The notes under the pieces are model-generated. The model had not been told where the DNA came from, ran no database searches, and saw only the letters and a list, made by a program, of their open reading frames with translations. From assembly GCF_937921625.1 (NCBI RefSeq), contig NZ_CAKZTI010000001.1, positions 1 to 32,589 on the forward strand: 32,589 nt of DNA. The letters are read 5' to 3'. The translations under genes were made by a program, and so were the position numbers. Source of the stretch: an uncultured Campylobacter sp. (GTDB lineage: Bacteria > Campylobacterota > Campylobacteria > Campylobacterales > Campylobacteraceae). Below are positions 1 to 7,570 of the stretch, piece after piece. Position 1 is the first letter of the stretch, and the number at the start of each line of letters is the position of its first letter.

Positions 1-1
1 C

Positions 2-364
2 TGCAACAACCTGGGCTATCTGTATCTGAAGGGCGAAGGCGTGCAGCAAAGCTTCGCAAAGGCTAAAATTTTTTACGAAAAGGCTTGCGGCGGCGACATC
101 GGCATCGGCTGCAACAACCTTGGCTATCTATACGCCTTCGGGCAGGGGGTGGGCCAGGATTATAAGCAAGCAAAGCAGCAGTATGAAAAGGCGTGCAATC
201 TCGGCCACTTCGACGGCTGCAATAATTTAGCCATAATGTATGCCGAAGGTAAGGGCGTGAAGTCCGATAACGCCAAAGCAAAAGAGTTTTTCAAAAAAAG
301 CTGCGACGGCGGCATCAAGATGGGCTGCGAGAATTTGGAATTTTTAAACTCGATTAGTAAGTAA
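2..364 (+). CDS. Sel1-repeat, Cys-rich protein (3' part)
   Basis: The reading frame is open from the window edge, so the gene starts upstream; the GTG at 41 is internal. About three and a half Sel1-like repeats of roughly 36 residues are visible. Each has the pattern CNNLGYLYxxGxGV, then a helix with AKxxYEKAC, giving two cysteines per repeat. This spacing is that of the Helicobacter cysteine-rich (Hcp) type of Sel1 proteins, where the cysteines form a disulfide inside each repeat, which points to a periplasmic or secreted solenoid. The signal peptide, if any, lies outside the window. The function of these proteins is usually protein binding; no partner can be named. The next gene starts 31 bases downstream on the same strand, so co-transcription is possible but not shown. 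Confidence 0.85.
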   Translation, partial: CNNLGYLYLKGEGVQQSFAKAKIFYEKACGGDIGIGCNNLGYLYAFGQGVGQDYKQAKQQYEKACNLGHFDGCNNLAIMYAEGKGVKSDNAKAKEFFKKSCDGGIKMGCENLEFLNSISK

Positions 365-395
365 ATTTAAAACATCAAAATTTTAAGGAGATAGT

Positions 396-1520
396 ATGAT
401 TTTACGTTCGTTTTTAGCTTCGGCCGCGCTTGTTGCGCTCGTTTGCGGTGCCTCCATGGATGGGGCTAATAAGCCGGCAAAGCCTATGTTTCAAAGCGTG
501 GATCCTAGTAAGGCTACGCTTGTAGGAAGTGGAGAGGGCAAAGAATACTGCGCCGTTTGCGGAATGAATTTGGTAAAATTTTATAAAACCAACCATGTTG
601 TAAACGGCAAGCAAGTAGCTTCCCTGCACTGCTTGTACGAGATTACGGGCGGCAAAATCCCAAGCGATGCGCAGGTCGTCGATACGAAAAATCTAAATTT
701 GATCGATGTAAATAAAGCCTTTTACGTCGTGGGCAGCAAGGTCAAAGGCACGATGACGCGCAATAGCAAATACGCCTTTTCAACCGAAGCCGACGCGAAG
801 GAATTTCAAGCCGAAAACGGCGGCGAGATAATGAGCTTCGCCAAGGCCTACGAGATTGCGGGGCAGGATTTTGAGGGCGATAATAAGATGATCAAAGCCA
901 AACGCGAGGGCGGCGTTTACGCGCACGGTAAGGAATTTTACGAAACAAACTGCGCTAAAACGGACGCCAAAAGCTTCAAAGCCATCTCCGAGCTCAAAGC
1001 TCATCTCAAAAAAACATGCGACGCAAAGGGCGCTAGCAAGGCTCCTGAATACGACAAGCACCTACAAGCCGCAGCGCTATATTTGTGGGATGCGCCGGCA
1101 AATTTAGGCGGCAGCGATAAAAACGCAAAAGCGAAAAAACCTGAAAAGATCGTCGTGCCCGAGGGCGCTAAATGCCCGGTTTGCGGCATGCTAGTGGGCA
1201 AAAACCCTAACTGGGCGGCGATGATAGAGATTCAAGGCGGCGAGAACCTGTATTTTGACGGCGTGAAAGATATGATGAAATACTACTTCCAAAAGGGTAA
1301 GGGCTTTGATAAAATTTACGTAACAGACTACTATAAGCTTCATAAGATTGATGCTAAAAGTGCCTTTTTCGTGCTCGGCTCCGACGTCTTAGGACCGATG
1401 GGCGACGAGCTCATTGCGTTTGATAGCGAGAGCGCGGCTAAGACCTTCGCTAAAGATCACGGAGGCAAGAGCGTACTTAAATTTGATGAAATTCAAGAGA
1501 GCGTAATAGAAGGGCTATGA
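396..1520 (+). CDS. double-NosL-domain exported protein
   Basis: 374 residues with a Sec-type signal peptide (about 1-20). Two NosL-type domains are visible: residues 48-155 with CAVCGM at 52-57 and residues 258-372 with CPVCGM at 260-265. Each carries the trailing NosL pattern (Asp/Asn-Ala-Phe-hydrophobic-Gly-Ser, then an Ala-Phe-containing strand and a helix ending in a Gly-Gly turn). In NosL the CxxCxM site binds Cu(I). Between them, residues 175-232 look like a cytochrome c fold (GKEFYETNC at the front, AAALYLW at the end) but have no CxxCH, so haem attachment is not expected. The start follows a good AAGGAG site. The stop overlaps the next ATG (ATGA), placing it first in the ABC-transporter operon. 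Inferred role: periplasmic metal (copper) carrier. It is not inside the nos cluster, so it may serve another enzyme. Confidence 0.85.
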   Translation: MILRSFLASAALVALVCGASMDGANKPAKPMFQSVDPSKATLVGSGEGKEYCAVCGMNLVKFYKTNHVVNGKQVASLHCLYEITGGKIPSDAQVVDTKNLNLIDVNKAFYVVGSKVKGTMTRNSKYAFSTEADAKEFQAENGGEIMSFAKAYEIAGQDFEGDNKMIKAKREGGVYAHGKEFYETNCAKTDAKSFKAISELKAHLKKTCDAKGASKAPEYDKHLQAAALYLWDAPANLGGSDKNAKAKKPEKIVVPEGAKCPVCGMLVGKNPNWAAMIEIQGGENLYFDGVKDMMKYYFQKGKGFDKIYVTDYYKLHKIDAKSAFFVLGSDVLGPMGDELIAFDSESAAKTFAKDHGGKSVLKFDEIQESVIEGL

Positions 1521-1705
1521 GGCTCATTTGCGCTTTAATGATCTTTTTTGCCGCCCTTTACGCGCTCATCGCGGTGCATTATGTGAGCTTTGATCGCGCA
1601 AAGGGCGAGCAGTGCCTGCAAAAGCTCGCGCGAGAGATAAAGGACGTGCGGCTCTCGAGCAGCTTTAAGAGCAAGGCCTATGCGGAGTTCGTCTATGATA
1701 AGTAA
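1517..1705 (+). CDS. small single-TM protein of the NosL-ABC operon
   Basis: 62 residues: an N-terminal hydrophobic helix (about 2-25, signal anchor) and a short charged tail with one cysteine (GEQCLQKLA). No family recognised. It starts in an ATGA overlap with the double-NosL gene and its last 11 bases overlap the permease gene, so it is translationally coupled on both sides, which is the main evidence that it is real. The tail faces the periplasm if the helix behaves as a signal anchor. It may be a small accessory subunit of the ABC complex; this is inference from position only. Confidence 0.6.
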   Translation: MRLICALMIFFAALYALIAVHYVSFDRAKGEQCLQKLAREIKDVRLSSSFKSKAYAEFVYDK

Positions 1706-2804
1706 AAATTTCATCGACTACTCCGTAACTTTGCTGCGAAAAGATAGAGCTGATCACGCTTTTAGCTTCGCGATCTTTGCATTTATCGTTTTTATTTTAA
1801 GCTCGGTGCTTTTCATCTCAGGCTCCATTCAAAACGATCTTGAAAAGGTCATCAAGCTCAGGCCCGACATCGTCGTAGAGGCTCTACGCGCGGGCAAGCG
1901 CGATCTGATGCACGACGGCTATATATACGATATCTCTAAAATCGCGGGCGTCAGCGAAGTGCAGGGCGCTGTGGACGGGATGTATTACTTCGCTCAAAAG
2001 CGCGTTTGGTTTCATATCGTAGGCGACGAAAGCCTGGGCGAAAATGAAATGATCGTAGGCGAGGGGGTGAAGGCGGCGATGGGCGAGTGGTACTACGAGG
2101 ACGAGTTTCACTTCTTGACCGAACAGCGCCTAATCGCGATTAAGATTAATAAAATTTCGCCGCACGAAAGCAGCATCGTCTCAAACGACGTGATCTATCT
2201 AAACCCCGATACCGCGCGCGAGGTGCTAAGCCTAAAGGAGGGCGAATACACCAAGCTCTACGTAAGCGTGCCCAACCCCAACGAAGTAAGCGAAGTAGCG
2301 CTTAAGATCGTAAATTTATACCCCAACACGCAAGCCCTCAGCGCCGAGGATGCGGTAGCCGAAGTGAGGCATCTGTATTATTACAAAGGGGGGATCTTTA
2401 TGGTGCTTTACGCCGTGGCGATGATCTCGTTTTTCATTTTGCTGAAAAATCAAATTTCGCTCGCATACGGCGAGAAGAAAAAGGAGATCGCGATCTTGCG
2501 CAGCATCGGCTTTTGCATAAAGGACATCATCGCGATGAAATTTATTCAAAATTTCATCGTCTCGCTAAGCGCTTATCTGCTCGGCGTCGCGGGCGCGTAT
2601 GCTTATGTTTTTATCCTGGATGCGCCGCTTCTGCGCGATATATTCTTAGGCGGCGAGCTACGAAATTTCATCACCTTCACGCCCGCGATAAATTTCAATA
2701 TGCTCTTTTTGATCTTCGTCTTTAGCGTGATCCCGTTTTTAGCCTTCGTCATCATCCCATCCTGGCGCATCGCTATAGGCGATATGAGCGAGGCGGTCAA
2801 ATGA
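1695..2804 (+). CDS. ABC transporter permease, MacB/LolC (FtsX) type
   Basis: 369 residues from the ATG at 1695, chosen because GGAG lies 7 bases upstream; an in-frame ATG at 1680 would add five residues but has no good ribosome site. Architecture is that of FtsX-type permeases: TM1 at about 22-44, a periplasmic domain to about 230, then three TM helices in the C-terminal 150 residues. EKKKEIAILRSIGF between TM2 and TM3 is the usual coupling-helix region that contacts the ATPase. Such permeases (MacB, LolC/E, FtsX) do mechanical work on periplasmic or outer-leaflet partners and usually do not carry solutes through the membrane. The stop overlaps the ATPase start (ATGA). With NosL-type proteins on both sides of the operon, a role in loading or releasing a metal chaperone or maturing an exported metalloprotein is plausible. 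Confidence 0.85.
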   Translation: MISKNFIDYSVTLLRKDRADHAFSFAIFAFIVFILSSVLFISGSIQNDLEKVIKLRPDIVVEALRAGKRDLMHDGYIYDISKIAGVSEVQGAVDGMYYFAQKRVWFHIVGDESLGENEMIVGEGVKAAMGEWYYEDEFHFLTEQRLIAIKINKISPHESSIVSNDVIYLNPDTAREVLSLKEGEYTKLYVSVPNPNEVSEVALKIVNLYPNTQALSAEDAVAEVRHLYYYKGGIFMVLYAVAMISFFILLKNQISLAYGEKKKEIAILRSIGFCIKDIIAMKFIQNFIVSLSAYLLGVAGAYAYVFILDAPLLRDIFLGGELRNFITFTPAINFNMLFLIFVFSVIPFLAFVIIPSWRIAIGDMSEAVK

Positions 2805-3478
2805 GCAAGATAGAGATCAAGCAGCTTTTTAAAATTTACAACGAGGGCAGGGCGAATGAGTTTCGCGCTTTAAAAAACATAAGCCTAAGCGTCGAAGAGG
2901 GGCAGATCGTAATCTTAAAAGGAGTCAGCGGCAGCGGCAAAAGCACGCTTCTATCCATCATAGGCGCGCTTTCTAAGCCGAGTAGCGGCGAGGTTTTGGT
3001 GGACGGCGCAAACGTCTCTAAGCTAGCCGATATCGAAAGCTCCGCGTATCGCCATAAAAAAATCGGTTTTATCTTTCAGTCTTTCAACCTGCTTGAGGCG
3101 CTTAGCGTTTATAAAAACGTCCTTGCGCCGCTTAGCCTTGAGCGGTTGAGCGGGGATGAGCTTGGCGCGCGCATAGATGAAGCGATGCAGATCGCCAATA
3201 TCGCGCATAAAAAAGATCAGATCGTCTCGAGCCTTAGCGGCGGCGAGAAGCAGCGCTGCGCCATCGCTAGGGCGCTCGTGATGGGGCCGCAGATCATCTT
3301 AGCCGACGAGCCGACGGCAAATTTAGACAAACAAAACTCGCTCGGCTTTATCGAAATGCTTTCAAAGCTCAAAGAGCTTAAAAAGACCGTTTTGATCGCG
3401 ACGCACGACATACTCTTCGACGAGTTAAGTTTCGTGGATCGATACGTGTTTTTAAAAGACGGAGAAATTTCAGCATGA
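2801..3478 (+). CDS. ABC transporter ATPase, LolD/MacB type
   Basis: 225 residues, the normal size for LolD/MacB-type stand-alone ATPases. Walker A GVSGSGKST at 41-49, Q-loop IFQSFNLL near 91-98, signature LSGGE at 145-149, Walker B IILADE at 165-170 with the D-loop NLD following, and switch His in ATHD near 200. All catalytic elements are intact. The start overlaps the permease stop and the stop overlaps the next ATG, both as ATGA. The ATPase should power the FtsX-type permease encoded just upstream. The protein is cytoplasmic and membrane-associated through its permease. Confidence 0.92.
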   Translation: MSKIEIKQLFKIYNEGRANEFRALKNISLSVEEGQIVILKGVSGSGKSTLLSIIGALSKPSSGEVLVDGANVSKLADIESSAYRHKKIGFIFQSFNLLEALSVYKNVLAPLSLERLSGDELGARIDEAMQIANIAHKKDQIVSSLSGGEKQRCAIARALVMGPQIILADEPTANLDKQNSLGFIEMLSKLKELKKTVLIATHDILFDELSFVDRYVFLKDGEISA

Positions 3479-4428
3479 GCGTATTTTTATCGGGTAGCGT
3501 GATCGCGTTTTTGGCCGTAGAACTGATCGTAATAGCGCTGATGGCGATCTCGCAGTTTCACATCGTGCGGATCATGCGCTACTGGGACTTTAACGCCACC
3601 TCAAATTTACAATACGCCCTGGAGAAAAGAAACTATCTCATCAACACCATTTTGTTCTTCACGATAGCGTGCAAGATCATTTTGTTTATATTTTTCGCGC
3701 TCTGCCTAAACGAGCTCTCCTCGATCGTGCCAGGCGCGATGTGTTCCGCGGGCGTCGTGGGCTCGAACCGCTACGGCAACATCCTGCTGCTTTTAAAAAT
3801 TTTACTGATCTTCGGCTTTGGGCTCTGGCTTATTTTAAACAGCCTCGATCTTAAAGCGGGCAAATTTCCCTATCTAAAGCGCAAATACCTGATCTTTACC
3901 ATCCTTTTTACGGGCGTTTTGGCGGAGTTTATTTTAGAAATTCTATTTTTTACCAATATCCCGCTGCGCGTGCCGGTGTTTTGCTGCTCGGTCGTATTTC
4001 GCGCGCCGAAGCTCCCGTTCGGCTACACGCAGGCGCTTTTGGCGACCTTTTTTTACGCGATATTGGGCGCCATTTTGATCTTAAATTTCTTAAAGCAGTC
4101 GATGGCGAGCTTTGCTCTGAATTTGCTCTTTTTGTTCGTCGCATACTATGCGATCACCTATTTTTTCGGGCTTTACGTTTACGAGCAGCCCAATCACAAA
4201 TGCCCGTATTGCATGCTTTTGAAGGATTATTACTTCGTCGGCTATGCGATCTGGGGCTCGCTGTTTTTGGGTATATTTTTCGGCATCGTGCCGTTTTTAA
4301 CGGAGCTCATCACCAAGCGCGCCTACACCCACCTGCTTAAATACTCCTCGTTCTGGCTCATTCTAAACGCGCTCATCTGCAGCGCCTATGTCGTAAAATA
4401 CTACTTCGTACGGGGTGCACTGCTATGA
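3475..4428 (+). CDS. 8-TM membrane protein with CPYC motif
   Basis: 317 residues with about eight hydrophobic helices (near 5-27, 54-77, 101-121, 137-158, 185-206, 211-231, 250-277 and 290-311). Conserved-looking cysteines lie in loops: MCSAG at about 93-97, FCCSVVF at about 169-175, and KCPYCMLLKDYY in the loop before TM7. CPYC is a thioredoxin-like or metal-binding motif. I do not recognise a named family. The gene is coupled by ATGA overlaps to the ATPase before it and the NosL-like gene after it, so it almost certainly works with them. Two readings fit: a DsbB/VKOR-like membrane thiol oxidoreductase that keeps periplasmic CxxC copper sites reduced, or a membrane metal relay. Both are inference. 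Confidence 0.75.
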   Translation: MSVFLSGSVIAFLAVELIVIALMAISQFHIVRIMRYWDFNATSNLQYALEKRNYLINTILFFTIACKIILFIFFALCLNELSSIVPGAMCSAGVVGSNRYGNILLLLKILLIFGFGLWLILNSLDLKAGKFPYLKRKYLIFTILFTGVLAEFILEILFFTNIPLRVPVFCCSVVFRAPKLPFGYTQALLATFFYAILGAILILNFLKQSMASFALNLLFLFVAYYAITYFFGLYVYEQPNHKCPYCMLLKDYYFVGYAIWGSLFLGIFFGIVPFLTELITKRAYTHLLKYSSFWLILNALICSAYVVKYYFVRGALL

Positions 4429-4934
4429 TTAAGAAAATTTTTGCCGCGGTTTTGCTCGCCTGCGTGATGGGGCTACTCATATCGTCGATGGATATAGCGG
4501 AATCCAAAATTTCCGTGCGCCATGGCAACACGGATAAGCAGCCGCTGCAGATCGAATTCGGAAAATATCTATGCCACGAGAGCGGCACGGTGATAAACGA
4601 TCTTTACAACACCGCTCAGGCCGTTATGCCAAACGGCGATACATATTTTTTCAACGACATCGCAAACGTCTTTATGTGGCTGATGCGGCAAAAAAACAGA
4701 GATGAGATCGTGGTGTGGGTTTATTCGCAAGACACCGAAAAATACATCATCGCCAAGGACGCCTGGTACTCGCGCGTCGAGATCACGCCGATGGGCTACG
4801 GCTTTGGCGCGTATGAGTTTCACAACTACGGCAGGAGCGACTACTACTACGACGAAATCGTGCTGTGCGCCGCTCGCGGCGAGACGCTGCTAAATCCGCT
4901 CATCAACATCCTGCTATCGGAAAATAAAATTTAG
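4425..4934 (+). CDS. divergent NosL-like exported protein
   Basis: 169 residues with an N-terminal hydrophobic segment (about 5-20, signal peptide or anchor). The body keeps the NosL framework: a YFFNDIANVF strand-helix at 75-84 (compare FDDIG in NosL), a VWVYSQD strand, AKDAWY at 110-115 and TPMGYGFGAY at 121-130 (compare the PMG-x-AF turn of NosL). The CxxCxM copper site is missing; only KYLCHESG (Cys50, His51) stands in that region, and another Cys is at 148. It is the last gene of the operon, overlapping the membrane-protein gene by ATGA. The last four codons and stop lie inside the first unit of a short tandem repeat array. Probably a partner of the double-NosL protein, not a classical NosL. 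Confidence 0.65.
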   Translation: MIKKIFAAVLLACVMGLLISSMDIAESKISVRHGNTDKQPLQIEFGKYLCHESGTVINDLYNTAQAVMPNGDTYFFNDIANVFMWLMRQKNRDEIVVWVYSQDTEKYIIAKDAWYSRVEITPMGYGFGAYEFHNYGRSDYYYDEIVLCAARGETLLNPLINILLSENKI

Positions 4935-5068
4935 CCTCGCGGCGGATTCGGGAAATGAAATTTAGTCCCGCGATGGATCGGGAAATGAAATTTAATCATA
5001 CGGCGGATATGAAATAAAATTTAGCCGTGCGGCAGGTAGGAAATAAAATTTAACTCCGCAGCGGGCGC
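4920..5068. repeat. five degenerate 29-31 bp tandem units
   Basis: Units begin near 4920, 4952, 4982, 5011 and 5040. Each opens with GAAAT(A/G)AAATTTA and continues with about 15 GC-rich bases of the type GxCGCGGCGGAT. The first unit supplies the last four codons and stop of the preceding gene. The GC-rich half varies, so this is a decayed tandem duplication array, not a CRISPR. Confidence 0.75.
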
Positions 5069-5443
5069 GACTTGTCGCAGATACGGCTAGTCGTTTGAAT
5101 TTTATCCGCGTGCGGCTTGAATTTTACCCGCGCCCGCACCTTTTATTAAATTTTGCCCGCTCTCGCTACTTTCGTTAAATTTAGCTCGTGTCCGAGTTTG
5201 CGTTCGCTCGCAATTATTAAATTTGCTCGTATTTGCCAGAGCTCGCATCGGCTTGCTCTCGTTAAATTTGACCCACCCGCGCCGCCGATTAGTTTAAAAT
5301 TTCAAGTCGCAACGATACGCGCTCGCTACGTAAAATTTTATCTCGCGCTAGCCGCTTGCGTTAAATTTGGCTCGCGTCTGCTTGGATGTCGCCGCTCGCG
5401 CGATCAATAAATTTATATCAATACGGGCGCCGAAATTTTAAGC
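5069..5443. repeat. intergenic mosaic of TTAAATTT-cored repeats
   Basis: No gene is supported here. The stretch is built of roughly 30-40 base segments in which an AT core (TTAAATTT, GTTAAATTTG, TAAAATTTTA) alternates with CG-rich words such as GCTCGC. The cores read mainly in the opposite sense to the array at 4920-5068, giving the whole gap a mirrored look. An 85-codon open frame exists but only reads through the repeats. Confidence 0.5.
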
Positions 5444-5449
5444 TATAAT
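5444..5449 (+). promoter_or_regulatory. -10 box (TATAAT) of the DUF364 gene
   Basis: A perfect TATAAT stands 31 bases before the start codon, followed by a leader (CGCCAAATTCCACA) and an AAAGGAG ribosome site. No clear -35 is seen, as is normal for Campylobacter sigma-70 promoters. The 22 bases from the box onward match those before the gene at 32132 at 20 positions. Confidence 0.7.
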
Positions 5450-5479
5450 GGCGCCAAATTCCACATTAAAGGAGCGAAA

Positions 5480-6301
5480 ATGAGCGAAATTTTAGATCAG
5501 ACGCTGGAGTGCGCGAAAGAAATTTTAGGCGCCCAGGCGCTGGAACTTAAGATCGAGCGCGCGGTCGTGGGGCTGTTTTTTAGCGGCGTGAAGCTGCAAG
5601 GAGGCGCGTGCGGGCTTAGCTATACGCCGCTAAAGTCCCTATCCGGCGCCGTTTGCTGCCCCTCGCAAGCAAGCGTGATGCCCGATTCGGGCAATATCGC
5701 GGGCAGGAGCGTGCGCTATCTGCTGCGCGATCTGGGCTCCGCCGCGCCGCTTAAAAAGACGCTCGCGCTCGCCGCGCTAAATGCGCTCGGCAGGGCGTGT
5801 TTCGATAAAATCCGCGCGGATTACGACGTGAAATTCGGCGCCGATCCTTTTAAGCAGCTGCGGATCGAGCGCGGCAGCTTTAGCGTCGTCGTGGGCGCGC
5901 TGGTGCCCTACATCAAGACGCTGATGAAAAATGGCGCGGATTTTAAAATTTTAGAGCTTGATAAAAGCACGCTCAAGCAGGCGGAGCTGCCGTTTTATTT
6001 GCCCGCAAGCGAGGCCGCAAGCGTCGTGCCGCGCGCCGATAACGTGATAATCACGGCTACGACGCTCATCAACGACACGCTCGATGGGCTTTTGCGCCTG
6101 AAAAAAAGCGGCGCCAAGCTCGTGCTCGTGGGGCCCACCACGCCGCTACTACCGCGGGCGCTGTTTGAGCGCGGCGTGGACTTTGCGGGCGGCACGCTCG
6201 TGCGGGATGCGGACGTGGTGCTCGATATCATCGCGCAGGCGGGCTCGGGGTATCACTTTTTGGGTAAATTTGCCGATAAAATCACGATCTGTAGGGGCTA
6301 G
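5480..6301 (+). CDS. DUF364 putative heavy-metal chelation protein
   Basis: 273 residues, cytoplasmic (no signal). The N-terminal half, with GVKLQGGACGLSYTPL, has the look of a DUF4213 enolase-like domain. The C-terminal half is DUF364: an NVIITATTLINDTLDGLL strand-helix, GPTTPLLPRALFERGVDFAGG and a VRDADVVL segment ending near the C-terminus. Members of this family are annotated as putative heavy-metal chelation proteins and are often found with iron, molybdate or corrinoid-type ABC transporters; no reaction is proven. Here it stands alone with its own TATAAT promoter and AAAGGAG site (start 5480). A FecD/FecE-type transporter lies 6 kb away, not adjacent. Confidence 0.85.
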   Translation: MSEILDQTLECAKEILGAQALELKIERAVVGLFFSGVKLQGGACGLSYTPLKSLSGAVCCPSQASVMPDSGNIAGRSVRYLLRDLGSAAPLKKTLALAALNALGRACFDKIRADYDVKFGADPFKQLRIERGSFSVVVGALVPYIKTLMKNGADFKILELDKSTLKQAELPFYLPASEAASVVPRADNVIITATTLINDTLDGLLRLKKSGAKLVLVGPTTPLLPRALFERGVDFAGGTLVRDADVVLDIIAQAGSGYHFLGKFADKITICRG

Positions 6302-6401
6302 CGCGCGGATTGAAATTTTAAAATTTGCGTGCAAGCGGCTTTACTGCGAATTTTTATAGATTTGCGCGAACGTTTTAAGAGGTCTTTTTTTAAAAACGAT
6401 G

Positions 6402-6407
6402 TAAAAT
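6402..6407 (+). promoter_or_regulatory. possible -10 box (TAAAAT) of the hydrolase gene
   Basis: TGTAAAAT lies 29 bases before the upstream start codon at 6437, preceded by a T-rich run (TTTTTTTAAAAA). Weak match and only position supports it. Confidence 0.35.
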
Positions 6408-6436
6408 GTCCGCTTTAGAAATGAGAGGAGCTAGAG

Positions 6437-7120
6437 ATGAATAGCAAAAGACGAAATGCGATGAAATTTAGCCTAGCATGCGCAGCTTCGCTACTTTGCG
6501 TCGGTACCGCCTCGTTTGGGGCGAGCTTAAATTCGAAGGAGAAAAATATGCAAAAGTGCGTCTATATCGTGCACGGCTACGATGCTTCGCCTAAAAGCCA
6601 TTGGTTTGCCTGGCTCAAAGACGAGATCGAAAAATCGGGCGCGAGCGCGGAAATTTTAGCGATGCCCACGCCTGCGCATCCGAGGCTTGATGAGTGGCTG
6701 AAAACCTTGCGAGAAAGCGTAAAATTTGAAGGCAAAGTCTATCTGGTCGGACACAGCCTCGGCTGCCCTACTATCTTAAATTTCTTACAAAGCAGTGCCA
6801 TGGGCGGCACAGTAGAGGGCGTAGTGCTGGTCTCGGGGCTTGCAAAGCCGCTTAGCGATCCACAATTTAAAATTTTAGACGAGTTTATGGATAAAGGCTT
6901 TGATTTTGGGCGCATAAAAGCCGCCGCAAAACAGCGCGCGGTGATTGCCGCAAAGGATGATTATATCGTGCCGTTTAGCTTCAGCCGTGAGCTAGCGGGG
7001 CAGATCGATGCTAAGTTTTACGAGGTGCAAAAAGGCGGGCATTTTTTAGACAGAGACGGCTTTACGAAGTTTGATCTAGTCTATGAAATTTTAGAAAAAA
7101 TGATGAAATTAAAGGGCTAG
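6437..7120 (+). CDS. serine alpha/beta hydrolase, RBBP9/YdeN type, with two possible starts
   Basis: 227 residues from the ATG at 6437. The core starts at MQKCVYIVHGYD and contains the oxyanion-loop HGYD, the nucleophile elbow GHSLG, a C-terminal Asp in AAKDDYIVP and a His in KGGHFLD, so the catalytic triad is complete. Short single-domain hydrolases of this kind belong to the RBBP9/YdeN family; the substrate is unknown. Residues about 9-29 form a signal-peptide-like segment ending in SFGAS. There is a second in-frame ATG at 6548, directly before the conserved core, with its own strong AAGGAG seven bases upstream, whereas the ATG at 6437 has GAGGAG. So either form, exported (227 aa) or cytoplasmic (190 aa), could be made. 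Confidence 0.85.
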   Translation: MNSKRRNAMKFSLACAASLLCVGTASFGASLNSKEKNMQKCVYIVHGYDASPKSHWFAWLKDEIEKSGASAEILAMPTPAHPRLDEWLKTLRESVKFEGKVYLVGHSLGCPTILNFLQSSAMGGTVEGVVLVSGLAKPLSDPQFKILDEFMDKGFDFGRIKAAAKQRAVIAAKDDYIVPFSFSRELAGQIDAKFYEVQKGGHFLDRDGFTKFDLVYEILEKMMKLKG

Positions 7121-7124
7121 GCTT

Positions 7125-7150
7125 CGGGCAAACGCGCCCGCTTGGTTTTT
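7125..7150 (+). terminator. weak terminator-like hairpin after the hydrolase gene
   Basis: CGGGC and GCCCG (7125-7129 and 7136-7140) can pair around six bases and are followed by CTTGGTTTTT. The stem is only five pairs, so the call is tentative. Confidence 0.35.
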
Positions 7151-7570
7151 GCTTCTGCATTCGCGCTGCTCGCATTTTTCTCTGCCGAAGCTCGGATTTG
7201 CTTTACGGCTAAGATAAAGGCCTCGTATTTAGCCTGAAGGCTTCGCTACCCGCATAAATAAATAGATAAGCCCGCGGTGCAATCGCCGTTTACGAGGCGA
7301 GTTCTGCGCCGTTTTAAAATTTTGTAAATGTCGCAGCGGCATAAGGGTATTCTGCGCAAATGTCAAAATGCGACGGTAAGTAGGTTCCGGGTTACGGCGA
7401 GATAAAATTTAAAGAGCGCGCCGGAGCTTTTGCGACGATGAAATTTTAAAATTTTAAAGCAAGCGGGATGATGAAATTTCAAATCTCGCTTGGCCCGCGC
7501 GGGCTAAATCCGTGCCTAAGCCCGTGCTGCGCGAGAGATAAAATTTAGTGGGCGCGAAAGGCGCATAGGC
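7151..7570. other. intergenic gap with AAATTT-type repeats
   Basis: No supported gene. From about 7310 it holds scattered GATAAAATTTAAAG, AAATTTTAAAATTTTAAAG and GATGAAATTTCAAATC words between CG-rich stretches, as in the other large gaps. It lies between converging genes. Confidence 0.5.

Noticed and set aside
4920..5068. CRISPR-like array (units of 29-31 bp)
   Set aside because: The shared part is only about 14 bases, it is AT-rich and imperfect, the intervening parts resemble each other, and no cas genes are present.
5153..5410. 85-codon plus-strand open frame in the repeat gap
   Set aside because: Its protein only reads through TTAAATTT repeat words (repeating V-K-F), has no ribosome site and matches no family.
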